NCBI GenBank assembly: GCA_018296165.2
Contig: JACKQL020000007.1
Location: forward strand, 1,364,001 to 1,428,000
Length of the DNA: 64,000 nt
Source: Termitomyces sp. T153
Lineage: Eukaryota; Basidiomycota; Agaricomycetes; Agaricales; Lyophyllaceae
Direction: 5' to 3'
A program made the translations under genes and the position numbers. The first letter of the stretch is position 1; every line of letters starts with the position of its first letter. Shown one piece after another: positions 12,400 to 21,917 of the stretch. The notes beneath the pieces are model-generated. The model was not told the DNA's origin, ran no database searches, and saw only the letters and a list, made by a program, of their open reading frames with translations.

Positions 12400-12968
12400 A
12401 TGGCTCTCTTGACCGGTCCCAGGTCATACGCCAAGGATGTATGTGATCGCATAGAATAGATTCACCTCGAGGTTGCAAACGAGGATGACGCCGGTTTTGT
12501 CAACTTTTTGTCATTTTTTCCACCTCTTCCTGTACGGATTATACATAACGGGAGGCCTGCATTATTGACTTTACCCAGCCTCCAGCTGGTCGTCCCCTTG
12601 GCAATTTTCACGTCCGACTGTCGCACCATCCAGATCACTGCAACTTTAACGGTTCTACCAAGTTCTCTAAGTCATGAGTCGTGACGCGAAACCGACAACA
12701 ACCTCTTCATTGTGGATTGGCGCAAAAAGGGCCCGGAAACACTGTTCAAGATATTTTGGCACTCAAGACTTACTGGGTCATATATCGATTGACCAGACCG
12801 GCTCTGTACATAGCCACTGCTCATTGATGTCAGACCTTTTGCTCTAGCGTATGGCAGGAGAAAGTCGCCGCTTATTCCAGAAAATTTGCGGAATTAAAGA
12901 ATGACCCGGATTACATTTGGCAGAAAATGTATATCTTTGTCACCATCCTGTTCAATGATATGGAATAA
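12400..12968 (+). CDS. Unrecognised exon-like segments; small gene or gene relic
   Basis: Two segments read like spliced exons. The better one is 12685-12776 followed by an intron 12777-12847 (GTCATA donor, pyrimidine-rich CTCTAG acceptor) and an exon 12848-12968 ending in TAA. The join gives ...NNLFIVDWRKKGPETLFK..., then VWQEKVAAYSRKFAELKND and PDYIWQKMYIFVTILFND. Amino-acid composition and the exact frame join suggest real coding sequence. Upstream, 12400-12438 reads MALLTGPRSYAKD before a good GTATGT donor, but I could not join it to the rest in frame; a stop at 682-684 of this kilobase (12682) closes the good frame. A competing frame opens at ATG 12674 and runs to 12846. I do not recognise a family; a broken copy is as likely as a live gene. 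Confidence 0.35.
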
Positions 12969-13063
12969 CGAATAACGTCAAGTTTCTCAAGATGTGAAAA
13001 GATGGCTGATTATTACTTGACATTCAAAGTATGTGCCGTACTGTACGGATCTTAGCAAATTGA

Positions 13064-14835
13064 TCAATTCCAACATATGCGATACTGGTTATCTTGCCGA
13101 GTACAATGAGAGTCTTGAATCCGATGACAAATTTGATGGCTCTCGACGGCATTGAGTTCTTGAAGTGGCATGACATCACTATCGTTTCCTAGATGTTCGA
13201 TTGTCGTCGCCTCGTCGTTGTCGAGATCCATGAGAGAATATCGGTAATATGCCCCCCGGAGGCTAAGAACCAGTCTACCGCCCATAACGCAAATTGCCGC
13301 CGTGAAGAAGCCCTGAAGTAGTCTGAACCATTCAGGCTGCGAGAAGGTGAGCAATTGCTTCTGCATTTTATGCATCTTGCACTTACCCGGAAAACAAACC
13401 AAACGGTTGCATTAGCAATGGATATTGTTAATATACTGGTGAATGTGATTTGAGTTGTTGTACAGAGATGACAAGAAAAACAATGAAACATACACGGCAT
13501 AGAATTTGAACGTGTCATCTCGAAGGACGTCCCACATGGCGACACCCAAGAACAGGATTTCCCGCGACTGAGAAGAACGACGGAGTAATGTATAGAGAGA
13601 AAGAACGCAAATTACACAATCAAAGCCCACCGAGGGAATCCACACACTACGATAGAAGCGCGGAACCCGTTGTGACGTACAAAGTAATACACCGGGAAAT
13701 GCATCTTTACGAGCTAAAAACGTGCACAGCAAAGGGTCAATATGTATGAAGAAAGCCCAAAATTGAAACAGTCACTGTCGAGAACCTGGTGAGAGGCGGC
13801 CATTATTACAATCATGACGGTGATCTGAGCGACGTAACAGGCCAGGCACGCGACAATGACAAGCTTGTTTTTCCTGCAAATAACAAAAGTTCGAAAAATC
13901 ATGACAACTTTGTGCAAAACAATATTAGTGAAGCGGTTAAGGTTAGAAAAGATCTAAATGGGCTTACATTGTGCAGACCAGATGAGTGCGACAGTAGTCC
14001 AGTCTTGTAGAATAAAGAGACCTCTACCTGGGTACAATCTAATATCAGCATGATGAGCAACTGGAGATGTAAAAGATGGTGCTAACAGCTGGAGATAAAG
14101 TGTCGACGGTCACCTCGTGATGTAGCGCTAGAAAATAGGGACTTACAACTGATGATAGATAAATCAATTAGACTTCCACCGAATCACAATATGTTTAAGA
14201 CGAAGTTTTACCTTGTCTGATGGTGGTGCAATGATAGAGACTAGCAGAAGAAGGTAAATCTGGATTTTGTGTGAATTGACGGACACCTTACGCATTGCCG
14301 AGGTACTAAACGAATAGCTCAATATCTCTAATCCATAAAAATTGATGTCACTTACACTAGAAGAATAGTACCGAAATAGCGATTCTTGAGAACGACGTGG
14401 TGTCAAACATCAGGTGTGAGCAAATGACCTGGAAGCTCACCCAAATGAAGACAACTTTAGCGAGAGTGTGCGGTTTGATCTTTCCGAGGTAAAACACGCT
14501 CAACACAAACGACACTAACCGCATTAACAACTTTCAGCTCACCCAAACGAGATTTATCTATCAACGAGGTTTGTAAGAAGAGCTAGATAGCGGACGTATG
14601 AAAGGTAATTCTACCTCTTTTTCAAGAGTAATTACTGCGGGAAGGCTTGAGCAAGGATAACTTGCATATTTAACTGCCATTGACTTACAGTGATCATAAA
14701 GAACGACGATGGACGGAACGACTGGGAGGGGTCAGCCGCCGACAACTTTATCCTGAACAACTCACGTTGACATATTCTCATAATCTGAGCCACATACTGA
14801 GCATGACTGATATCTTTCTGACTGAGGAAGGTCAT
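13064..14835 (-). CDS. DUF6533 seven-helix membrane protein
   Basis: A multi-pass membrane protein of the basidiomycete DUF6533 group, which has a GPCR-like layout but no proven function. The N-terminal domain is assembled from small exons: HAQYVAQIMRICQ, then LVPSIVVLYDHLITLEKE, INLVW, IKPHTLAKVVFIW and NRYFGTILLV. This matches the family pattern (LYDHLLTLxxEVxLVW...K..FxxNRY). Further exons give DWTTVALIWSAQFVMIFRTF, KNKLVIVACLACYVAQITVM, RFYRSVWIPSVGFDCVICVL and ILTISIANATVWFVF. The last exon carries GRLVLSLRGAYYR, the R-L-x-L-x-L-R-G-A-Y-Y hallmark. The start is ATG at 14835 in frame with the first exon. The junctions near 13720-13790 and 13990-14160 are unresolved. The hydrophilic tail after the hallmark is about 60 residues and probably cytosolic. 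Ligand and signalling partner are unknown. Confidence 0.8.
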
Positions 14836-15785
14836 CGCATCAGCATCAAGTCAGAAATGGGGCCCAAGTTTGACTGTCTCCAAATAAGTGTTGTGGGGAG
14901 AAGCCCGTGCCGCATCATGAAGATACAAAATCTTTCGGCAATCTTGGCGGTGACGAAGCGAGATAAGGTCTTCGTGAGATTTGACTGGTAAGGGGATGTC
15001 CGAAGAACCGGCACCATCAATCTTGATTTTCACGCCTGTATTTCCTCAGGGTCGCAACAGTGCACGTTTCAGAAATATATCAGGCCTACGGAATAAGTAT
15101 ACGTTCAAATTAAGGTCACTGGTTTGTGCCCTTCAATTGATTTGAAACATGAGAAAGTGACCATTCATGCCATACTGGACCGATGTCAGATACACGGAAA
15201 AAACGAGCAGCACTAGACAAAGGTGGTGAGCATGTGGCAACCTTTGTTTCATGGAAATTCTGAAGCAATGCCCGTCAGGGGCCTATATAGGCAGTCTAAA
15301 TATTGAAACCAATCAGGACTGTCTTGATCGGAGTACTCAGATAATGGCCCAGAAAAGGGGTGAATGAAAACGGCACTAGTGCTGTTGTCTATAGACAGAG
15401 GGCTGGAGAAGAAGAGTTTTGCAGGGTCCGGGGAAAAGCTCAAATCATGTCTTTTTGTTTGTATGTACCGACTTTGGACGCTGTTTTATCGTGTCTTCCA
15501 CAATTTGGACGCTGTCGGTTTGTGTTGAACCCAGTGGCCGCAGACACACCAACAACATCCCTCTTCACTGTTTGTGTCGGTGACGTGCGGTGTAGCTCAT
15601 CATGTTGCACGATGAAGAGACGCCCTTCCGAGCCTTTCCGGACGGCTAGGAGAGGTCCGTGCACAACGTTAGAGGTTTCCCACGTCTCTGACATAAGCCC
15701 CATTGATTCATGGTTCGTTTTTCCCCCTGCTCCCGACTATCGTCATCTTGTTGACCGCAACTCTCGCTCTTATCTAGTTATCAGC
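14836..15785. promoter_or_regulatory. Divergent intergenic region, DUF6533 gene / forkhead gene
   Basis: 950 bases between two divergent start codons. A minus-strand open frame at 15033-14851 reads protein-like but lacks splice partners and lies directly in the 5' flank of the DUF6533 gene. A CT-rich stretch with cccgac and ctcgctctta precedes the forkhead ATG. No other gene is evident. Confidence 0.4.
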
Positions 15786-17098
15786 ATGGCGCAGCAACCA
15801 CCACCTCAGGGCATGCCTCAGATGATGCCTGACGGCCAGGACATGTCCGGCAACTACTATCCACAACAGGAGAACGACCTCACTGGCGGGCTCCCCATCA
15901 ACCTGGACTCGCTGCGAGATGGTCCTCCAGGCAGCAAACCGTTCTATCCTTACTCTACTCTCATTCGGTATGTGTTCACTGCAAGCCTCGAATGTCGTTA
16001 TTGGCATCAGAACGGCTTGCATGTATCTTTCTGCCGGTATGCTCATTACACGACAGTTATGCAATTAAGGGATCTCCAAATCAAAAGCTGTTATTGGAAG
16101 ATATTTATTATGCCATTGAGTCTCGAGTATGTTTGACTTGTCGTCAGCGTGGCGATCTTTGGATACCTAAGGATATTTTGTTTCACGTCTAGTTCCCATA
16201 CTTTAGAACTGCTCCTAATGGGTGGAAAGTGAGTACTCAAAATCTTTTCGTCGCGCTGGCAAAGGCCTACTTCCATGAAACATGTTCGCGACGCGGGGTC
16301 GCGTTCGCGCTGTTGTTGTTTGACTGGCCCTATTTGTTGTGGAGAGTTTGCAGCCCCACAACTTGACTTTTTCGTTTCATGTCTCTCGATACTGATAATT
16401 TCTTTTCCAGAATTCTGTTCGCCACAACCTCTCTCTCAACCCCTGCTTTGAGAAGGTTCCCCGACCTCTTACTGATCGTGGGAAGGGCTCGTATTGGACT
16501 GTCAATGACAATGTAGATCCTCGCACGGGCGTTCACCGCATCCGAAAGAAGAAGACGAAAGGGGCTAAGCGAGGCTCAGAAGAGGAGGCTGATATCGACT
16601 ACAGCCCTGAAGGGTTTCAAGATCCTGCACAATTTGTGCCCCCTATGGCCACGGAGGAAGCCGGTCCTAGCAGGCAAGTCCCTTATCCTCCTCCTTACCC
16701 GTAAGTGATGGATTACGGTATCTTAAGACAAGGGTTACTGACATATGTAACGCAGTTTCGACCCCAATTTCCAGATGATGGGCGGAATGCGGTTCCCACC
16801 TCCTGTTCCTATGCCTCTGAATCTAGAAGAAGGACTTGAAGTTGACGAGAATGGTAATGTCGATTGGAGACGAGCATGGCTGAGAGAGATCGGACACCTG
16901 CAACAGGTCACCGCGGAGCAGGAGAAAGCAGGAGCTGATCCAGAATGGTACAGAATGATGTTGTTCCGTGTCAGGAGCGCTCTTATGCCTCCTCCGATGA
17001 ACCCTGAGGCGTTGATACACGGTCTACCTATGGCACCTCCGCAACCAAATCCTGCAGAGGTCCCACAGGTACAACAGCAAGCACCACCCCAGCAGTAG
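15786..17098 (+). CDS. Forkhead transcription factor
   Basis: A nuclear DNA-binding protein with one forkhead (winged-helix) domain near its N terminus. Five exons, 15786-15967, 16057-16126, 16193-16228, 16411-16700 and 16756-17098, give about 306 residues. The domain reads [38 protein letters not shown], then [19 protein letters not shown] and [10 protein letters not shown]; helix H3 with its NSxRHNLS recognition motif is intact and is split by an intron just before NSVRHNLS. Basic residues [10 protein letters not shown] follow, a likely nuclear signal. The C-terminal part is Pro/Gln/Met-rich. The start MAQQPPPQG is chosen because it is the first ATG in frame downstream of the CT-rich leader; an upstream open frame from 15360 is not needed by the family. 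Its targets cannot be inferred. Confidence 0.9.
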
Positions 17099-17386
17099 GC
17101 GAAGCCTTTAGTCCCAGTTCAAACTTGATGATCTCCTTACTTCTGTATCTGTATGTTTAGTGATGTCTAATTGTTACCAAATTTGTCGGAACTTGTTAAA
17201 ATTTGATTTTTCTGATCGGCCGTGCGACCAAAGATGATGTGAGCCTACGATCGGCCGACGGACCGGGAAGATGAGTAAGGTGTCCGTGAGAAATTAAATT
17301 ATGACCTCGAGAGTCGACATTTTTTGATATGCTTCACCTTCTGAGCACATAGATTCCAGCTTTCAAACCCGTTCACAAGCGCATCG

Positions 17387-18421
17387 ATGTCACCAACAGC
17401 AGTACCTATGGATGCAGGCTCCTCTACGTCTGCGTCTTCTTCCAAGGGACCCGCATTGGCGATCGGATCTCTTTTAACAGCTGGGGATGGGAAATACCAA
17501 ACGTTAATTTCTGAGTTGGAGGCAAATCGTCAGGTGGATAGACTGCTTCTAGACAGGTTGGTAGATGGAGGTACGTCGATGTCGCTCAAAGGAAGCTTGT
17601 CTCATCTTCCGATCTCAAGCCACGACCCTGAGCCCGGATTCCTACTCATCTGTCCATGTCACTCTTGCACCCTCAGACTACGAAACTCTGACACCACACC
17701 TCTCATCTCTCCTATCTCAATTTCTCACAGGGCTGACGCCACTAGGCACGCTACACTTGCTTAACCTTTCCACTACGATCCAATCGCTCCCGACAGAGCT
17801 CACACTTGCTGGGTTTCAGGTCCTTTCTACACTTCCGGAAGAAGGATCTTTAATTGTTCAGAAGCCTGTGCACCCACTGACAACGACATTGCCTCTAAAG
17901 CCCGCTTCGGTTCCACTTCTGAATCGCAAAAAGACTGACCCAGCTACGAAGAAGGCGCTATGGACTCTCCACGCCCCTGCGACGCCAAAGATCGATGCTG
18001 AGGCGCTTCTCACAGCGGCAGATAAAGTACGCCCTGTGCCGACGTGCGAGCCTGTAGATCCGACTAAACCACGGCGGAAGAAGGCGTGCAAGAACTGTTC
18101 GTGTGGTCTGGCGGAACTGGAAGAGGAAGAGCGCAAGTCGGGCAAAGTTATTTTCTTGGATGGAACGATAGATGGGGAGGCGAAGGAGATAACACAGGCT
18201 GAGAGGGATCGCTTAATCCAGGCAGCTAAGGCAGCTCCAAAGGCGACTAGCAGTTGTGGCAGCTGTTTCCTCGGCGATGCGTTCCGTTGTGCTGGCTGCC
18301 CGTATCGCGGTGCGTTTTGAACATCGATGGTGTCTCCTCTGCTGATCCTGCCATCGTAGGTCTTCCGGCCTTTAAACCTGGCGAGAAAGTGGAGATTGAC
18401 TTTGGTATGGATGATATCTGA
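17387..18421 (+). CDS. DRE2: Anamorsin homologue Dre2, cytosolic Fe-S cluster assembly
   Basis: Dre2 (CIAPIN1/anamorsin) passes electrons with the diflavin reductase Tah18 to early steps of cytosolic iron-sulfur cluster assembly. Three exons, 17387-17570, 17620-18309 and 18360-18421, give about 311 residues. A methyltransferase-like N-terminal fold ([19 protein letters not shown]) is followed by a linker. The C-terminal CIAPIN1 domain holds two cysteine clusters: the Fe-S motif CEPVDP...[10 protein letters not shown] and the twin C-X2-C motif [17 protein letters not shown]. The last exon, [20 protein letters not shown], is the family's usual end. Both introns are phase 1 and required. The start ATG lies 288 bases after the forkhead gene's stop codon. 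All cysteines expected for both clusters are present, so the protein looks functional. Confidence 0.95.
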
Positions 18422-18885
18422 TCAGCTATCTGTATCGTATCCTTTAGATGAGACTGCAAATATCCAGTGTTCTTCATCCCTACATCACCTTTATGTCACC
18501 CTTGGTTGTATTCGGCATACATTATCCTTATCATAATATCATATCATTGGCCCTGAATATAACACTGTTAACACTGGGCAAGGTCTGGCCGGGTTGGCGG
18601 ATCTATGGGCAGAAAAATGTTAAGTACAGGTAGATTAAACAACCGGGACGGACATCTCTCCTTAGCATGTTCAAGTAGGATTGCGTATCGAGATTTCTTC
18701 GAGTGTTCATCTTGAATGAGTGACTATCTTGATATCATATCAAATTCGTCTTTAGGAAACAGTATGGGTTCTATCTCGCGGCCTGAGACAGGCGGCGCGG
18801 ACGCGTCCCAAAATTTTATGATACACGTGACGAGAGAAACCTTGAAAAGTCAGACTTGAAATCAACGTCTATTTCACAACTCGTA
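18422..18885. other. Intergenic region, DRE2 to BCD1
   Basis: About 460 bases holding the DRE2 3' flank and the BCD1 promoter. No gene, RNA or repeat recognised. Confidence 0.4.
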
Positions 18886-20296
18886 ATGGCCGACGTCCTG
18901 CCTGTCATTAGTCCCACACAACCAGAGGCCAGTACATCCACCGCAGCCGTACAGACAATGTGTAGCATTTGCAATAGCTGTGCTTGGATCTACACCTGTC
19001 CAGGCTGCTCCACACGTACTTGTTCATTACCATGTTCCACTAGTCACAAGACCACGACAGGCTGCACTGGGCAACGCAACAAGGTTGCGTATGTACCGAT
19101 GAACAAGTACAGTTGGGGTACGATGATGAATGACTATGTGTTCCTCGAGGATGTTGGGAGGCGCGTGGGTGATTGGGGTAAAGAAATAATCAAGGGCGGG
19201 TATGAGTTGCATAGATCTAATGGTCCCGGACGGGGGAGAGGTGGCGGGGGACGGGGAAGAGGTAGAGGTTGGGGAGGAGGTCATACGAAGCGCGATGTGC
19301 TGAAGATGCAGTTGGAGGCCCGGGACGTTGATATGGATGTTCTTCCTGTTGGCATGGAACGGAGAAAACTCAACCAGTCGTATTGGGAACCCAAGTGTGT
19401 TCTCTATTACTTGTTTTTAGGTGTATGTATTAATATATTGTATTTCCCCTGATTCATCTCGCAGAAGCCACACCGTGTTTTTGACTCTGGAATTTAAGAT
19501 ATACCCTCCTCGTGATCCACTCACTCCATCTTACCAGTCTCCGAGCCCACCACTCGTCCTTCTGACGCACAAAAACAACATGAACACACCGCTCTTGAAC
19601 CTAGCACAACGAGCTGCCGAACGGGTCCTGTCCAAGAAGAACAGCGCGTCAAACGAGTGGCTCAAACGCTTCCTGTCCCCAGACCCTGATGATCCAGATT
19701 CTTTTATACCTCCACAATTTGTAATGGCGGCCAAAATGGACCCTCGTGCTGCGTTGCTTCAAAAGTTACAGCATAGAATAGCATACTATCGCTTCGACCC
19801 ATCTCAATCTCTTCTCACCCTCCTGCGACATTCTCACTTCGTAGAGTTCCCGACCATTGAAGTCTGGGAAGAGTTCTATGGGGCGGTGGTGGATGTACAA
19901 GGAAAATTAAGAGAGCTTGCACAAGATGAGATAAAAGTGAAGCGAAGGAAGCTTTCGGAAAAGGCAGGGAAGGAGGCCATAAATGGCCTTTTGGAAGGAT
20001 ATGGGAGCGATGACGATGAGGAAAGACCGGAAAAGCCAAGTGGACTGACGTTGTTGGGCGGATATATGGAGAGCGATGATGAGGTTGAAACTAATGAAAC
20101 AGACGACAACGAGGCAGAAGTCGGTGAGGATGAAGTAGCATTAGAGGGAACTGACGACGAGGGGGAGGTCGAGATCGATCCTAAGGTTCTGTTAGAGTTG
20201 ATGCGGCATGCTCATGGTGATGAGAGGTGGGCAGGAAAGATCAGGGGAGACGATGATGTTGATTGGGGCGCGTCGGGAGATGAAGAACCTGAATAA
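18886..20296 (+). CDS. BCD1: Box C/D snoRNP assembly factor Bcd1 (HIT zinc finger)
   Basis: Bcd1 (human ZNHIT6) is a nucleolar factor needed to assemble box C/D snoRNPs. Two exons, 18886-19394 and 19465-20296, give about 446 residues. The HIT-type zinc finger starts at residue 26: CSICNSCAWIYTCPGCSTRTCSLPC with the later His54 and Cys60 completing the C6HC set. The family's NKYSWGTMMNDYVFLEDVGR block follows. A Gly/Arg-rich run ([18 protein letters not shown]) interrupts it. Exon 2 gives FLTLEFKIY and a helical region (LLTLLRHSHFVEFPTIEVWEEFY), then an acidic C-terminal tail. The intron uses a GTGTGT donor and completes a lysine codon. The stop is only 16 bases from the stop of the convergent MED18, so their transcripts very probably overlap. 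Confidence 0.9.
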
Positions 20297-20312
20297 TGTG
20301 TACTGGACGAAG

Positions 20313-21081
20313 TTAGACGTCTTGTCTTCGAAGATCGAGCAATCCTTTCATGAAAAGCTGTACTTCGAGGACGGCATTGACTGCATGGCTTAGAGGCGTC
20401 TCTTGCGTGTTACGTATAGGTGATGCGGTTTTGACTTCCACTTCCCAGAGCGTGTCGGGGTGCGTTGGAATGGGTTGTTGCGTTTTGGGATCCACCTTGA
20501 TGGTTACAAAGTTTGAGTGACACAAACAACACCATTCTATGGAAAGCATGTACCTGTTCCTGCTGAAACATGAGAATGATAAGGGAACCACGTCTGAAGA
20601 CGTATCCACGCTTGTAAATCTGAGAACGCCGTCTACAAAGATCGATGCTCTTAGAGCATGACAAAGTCACAAGATAGCTTACATATATCCCAATGAAGCT
20701 GCGAAGCTTAACGCATCGCCTACAACCTCGCAGGTGGCCCACGGACGCACAGTTGCCTCAGGATGGACTCGAACAGATTCTGGTTTGAGATAGGTATATA
20801 AAACCCTGTTTAAAAGTAAGCTTTCCGCGATTCGACATGACATAGGCAGCATGGATGTACCATCCAGAATCTGGATCCGTCAATTCTTTCTTTGCTCTCA
20901 GGAGGACGGGATCAGTGCCCATATCACGTTGATGCTGCGCGTCGAGAGGCTCAAAGACGATTTCTCGAGTATGCATTGGGCGTGACGATTCGCTATGGAG
21001 GGTTATGCGATTGAGTATTGCTTTGAGGTCGCGAGAGAAGAATTCTCCAAAAAGAGCGACTTCGTAGTAATGAGATGACAT
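20313..21081 (-). CDS. MED18: Mediator subunit 18
   Basis: Med18 belongs to the Mediator head module (with Med8 and Med20) that links activators to RNA polymerase II. Four exons, 21081-20861, 20805-20683, 20632-20554 and 20495-20313, give 201 residues. The start MSSHYYEVALFGEF is typical. Then follow LKPESVRVHPEATVRPWATC, IYKRGYVFRRGSL and a final HAVNAVLEVQLFMKGLLDLR. The first intron is needed to change frame between WYIHAAY (intron) and VLYTYLKPES (exon), and the joined codon is Trp. Length is slightly below the yeast protein (307) but normal for basidiomycetes as far as I know. The 3' end is packed against BCD1. Confidence 0.9.
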
Positions 21082-21917
21082 CGAGGTTCTCTGCTTCAAA
21101 CAATTTCGGACTTTTGAGTGATACCGTGGGAGTCTTACCAGCCCGATTTGGAAAGCGGGAAACCATATTGGGACGAATTATACCGGGCCTGGCGGGCCGA
21201 TGACGAAAGGACTCGGGAGGAGTCCTGGACAACACGACGATTTGGCAATTGGATGTACACCAACTCTATATGTGACGGGTAGATCTTGGGCAGATATCTC
21301 TCAAATATGATAGGTTGCATTCTGATTCCAAGTAATTCCACCCGAACCCACCTCGAGTTGTACTACGTACTACCCAGAAAAGAGCAAATACATTCAACCA
21401 GTTGGTATTTACTTTCAAGTTCACGTGGGTGGCGCCGGGCATAAACTCAAAGCGTTCACACCGAGTGTATAATGCTTGAGTAATCGTCGAGCTTCTGATT
21501 ACAATTGAACTCGGCGAAGCCGTCGCGGAGAAATCAATTCAAGGTGAAGTTTCTACTGGTAACGGATACCTCTATGAAGCTCGAAACGATACTTCTAACA
21601 AATGCCAGATGAATGCTCAGTTCCAGGGACATTGCCACACACGCAGACAGCGACATTTGAAAATAAGGGCGGATCGATGCTCCGGCCGTACACATGATAG
21701 GCCATTGAGTAACGATGGACCAGAGAACAACGAAGTGGGTTGGTGGAGAAAATTGGCAGGTGAAAGGGCTGGCAGTCAGTGAAAGGGCACTTGAACATGG
21801 GACCCACGTGAGATAACATCGCCCCGGAGATGAAACAAGGCGGTAACTTCTTGTCATCACCGACTTTGTCATGAACAGCCCACAATTCGTCAACAGCCTC
21901 ATTCATTCACTGTAACC
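21082..21917. promoter_or_regulatory. Divergent intergenic region, MED18 / CUE-like gene
   Basis: 836 bases between divergent starts. A minus-strand frame of 103 codons (21906-21595) is Cys/Pro-rich but shows no family motif and lacks conserved splicing, so I do not call it. No repeats were noticed. Confidence 0.4.

Noticed and set aside
14851..15033. Minus-strand frame reading KSHEDLISLRHRQDCRKIL
   Set aside because: No in-frame link to the DUF6533 exons and no recognised domain; probably 5' flank.
15360..16136. 258-codon plus-strand frame covering the forkhead 5' region
   Set aside because: Reads through the CT-rich leader and the first intron; the forkhead family needs only the part from 15786 and the spliced exons.
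21595..21906. 103-codon minus-strand Cys/Pro-rich frame between MED18 and the CUE-like gene
   Set aside because: No family motif, overlaps another frame of similar length, and lies in a divergent promoter region.
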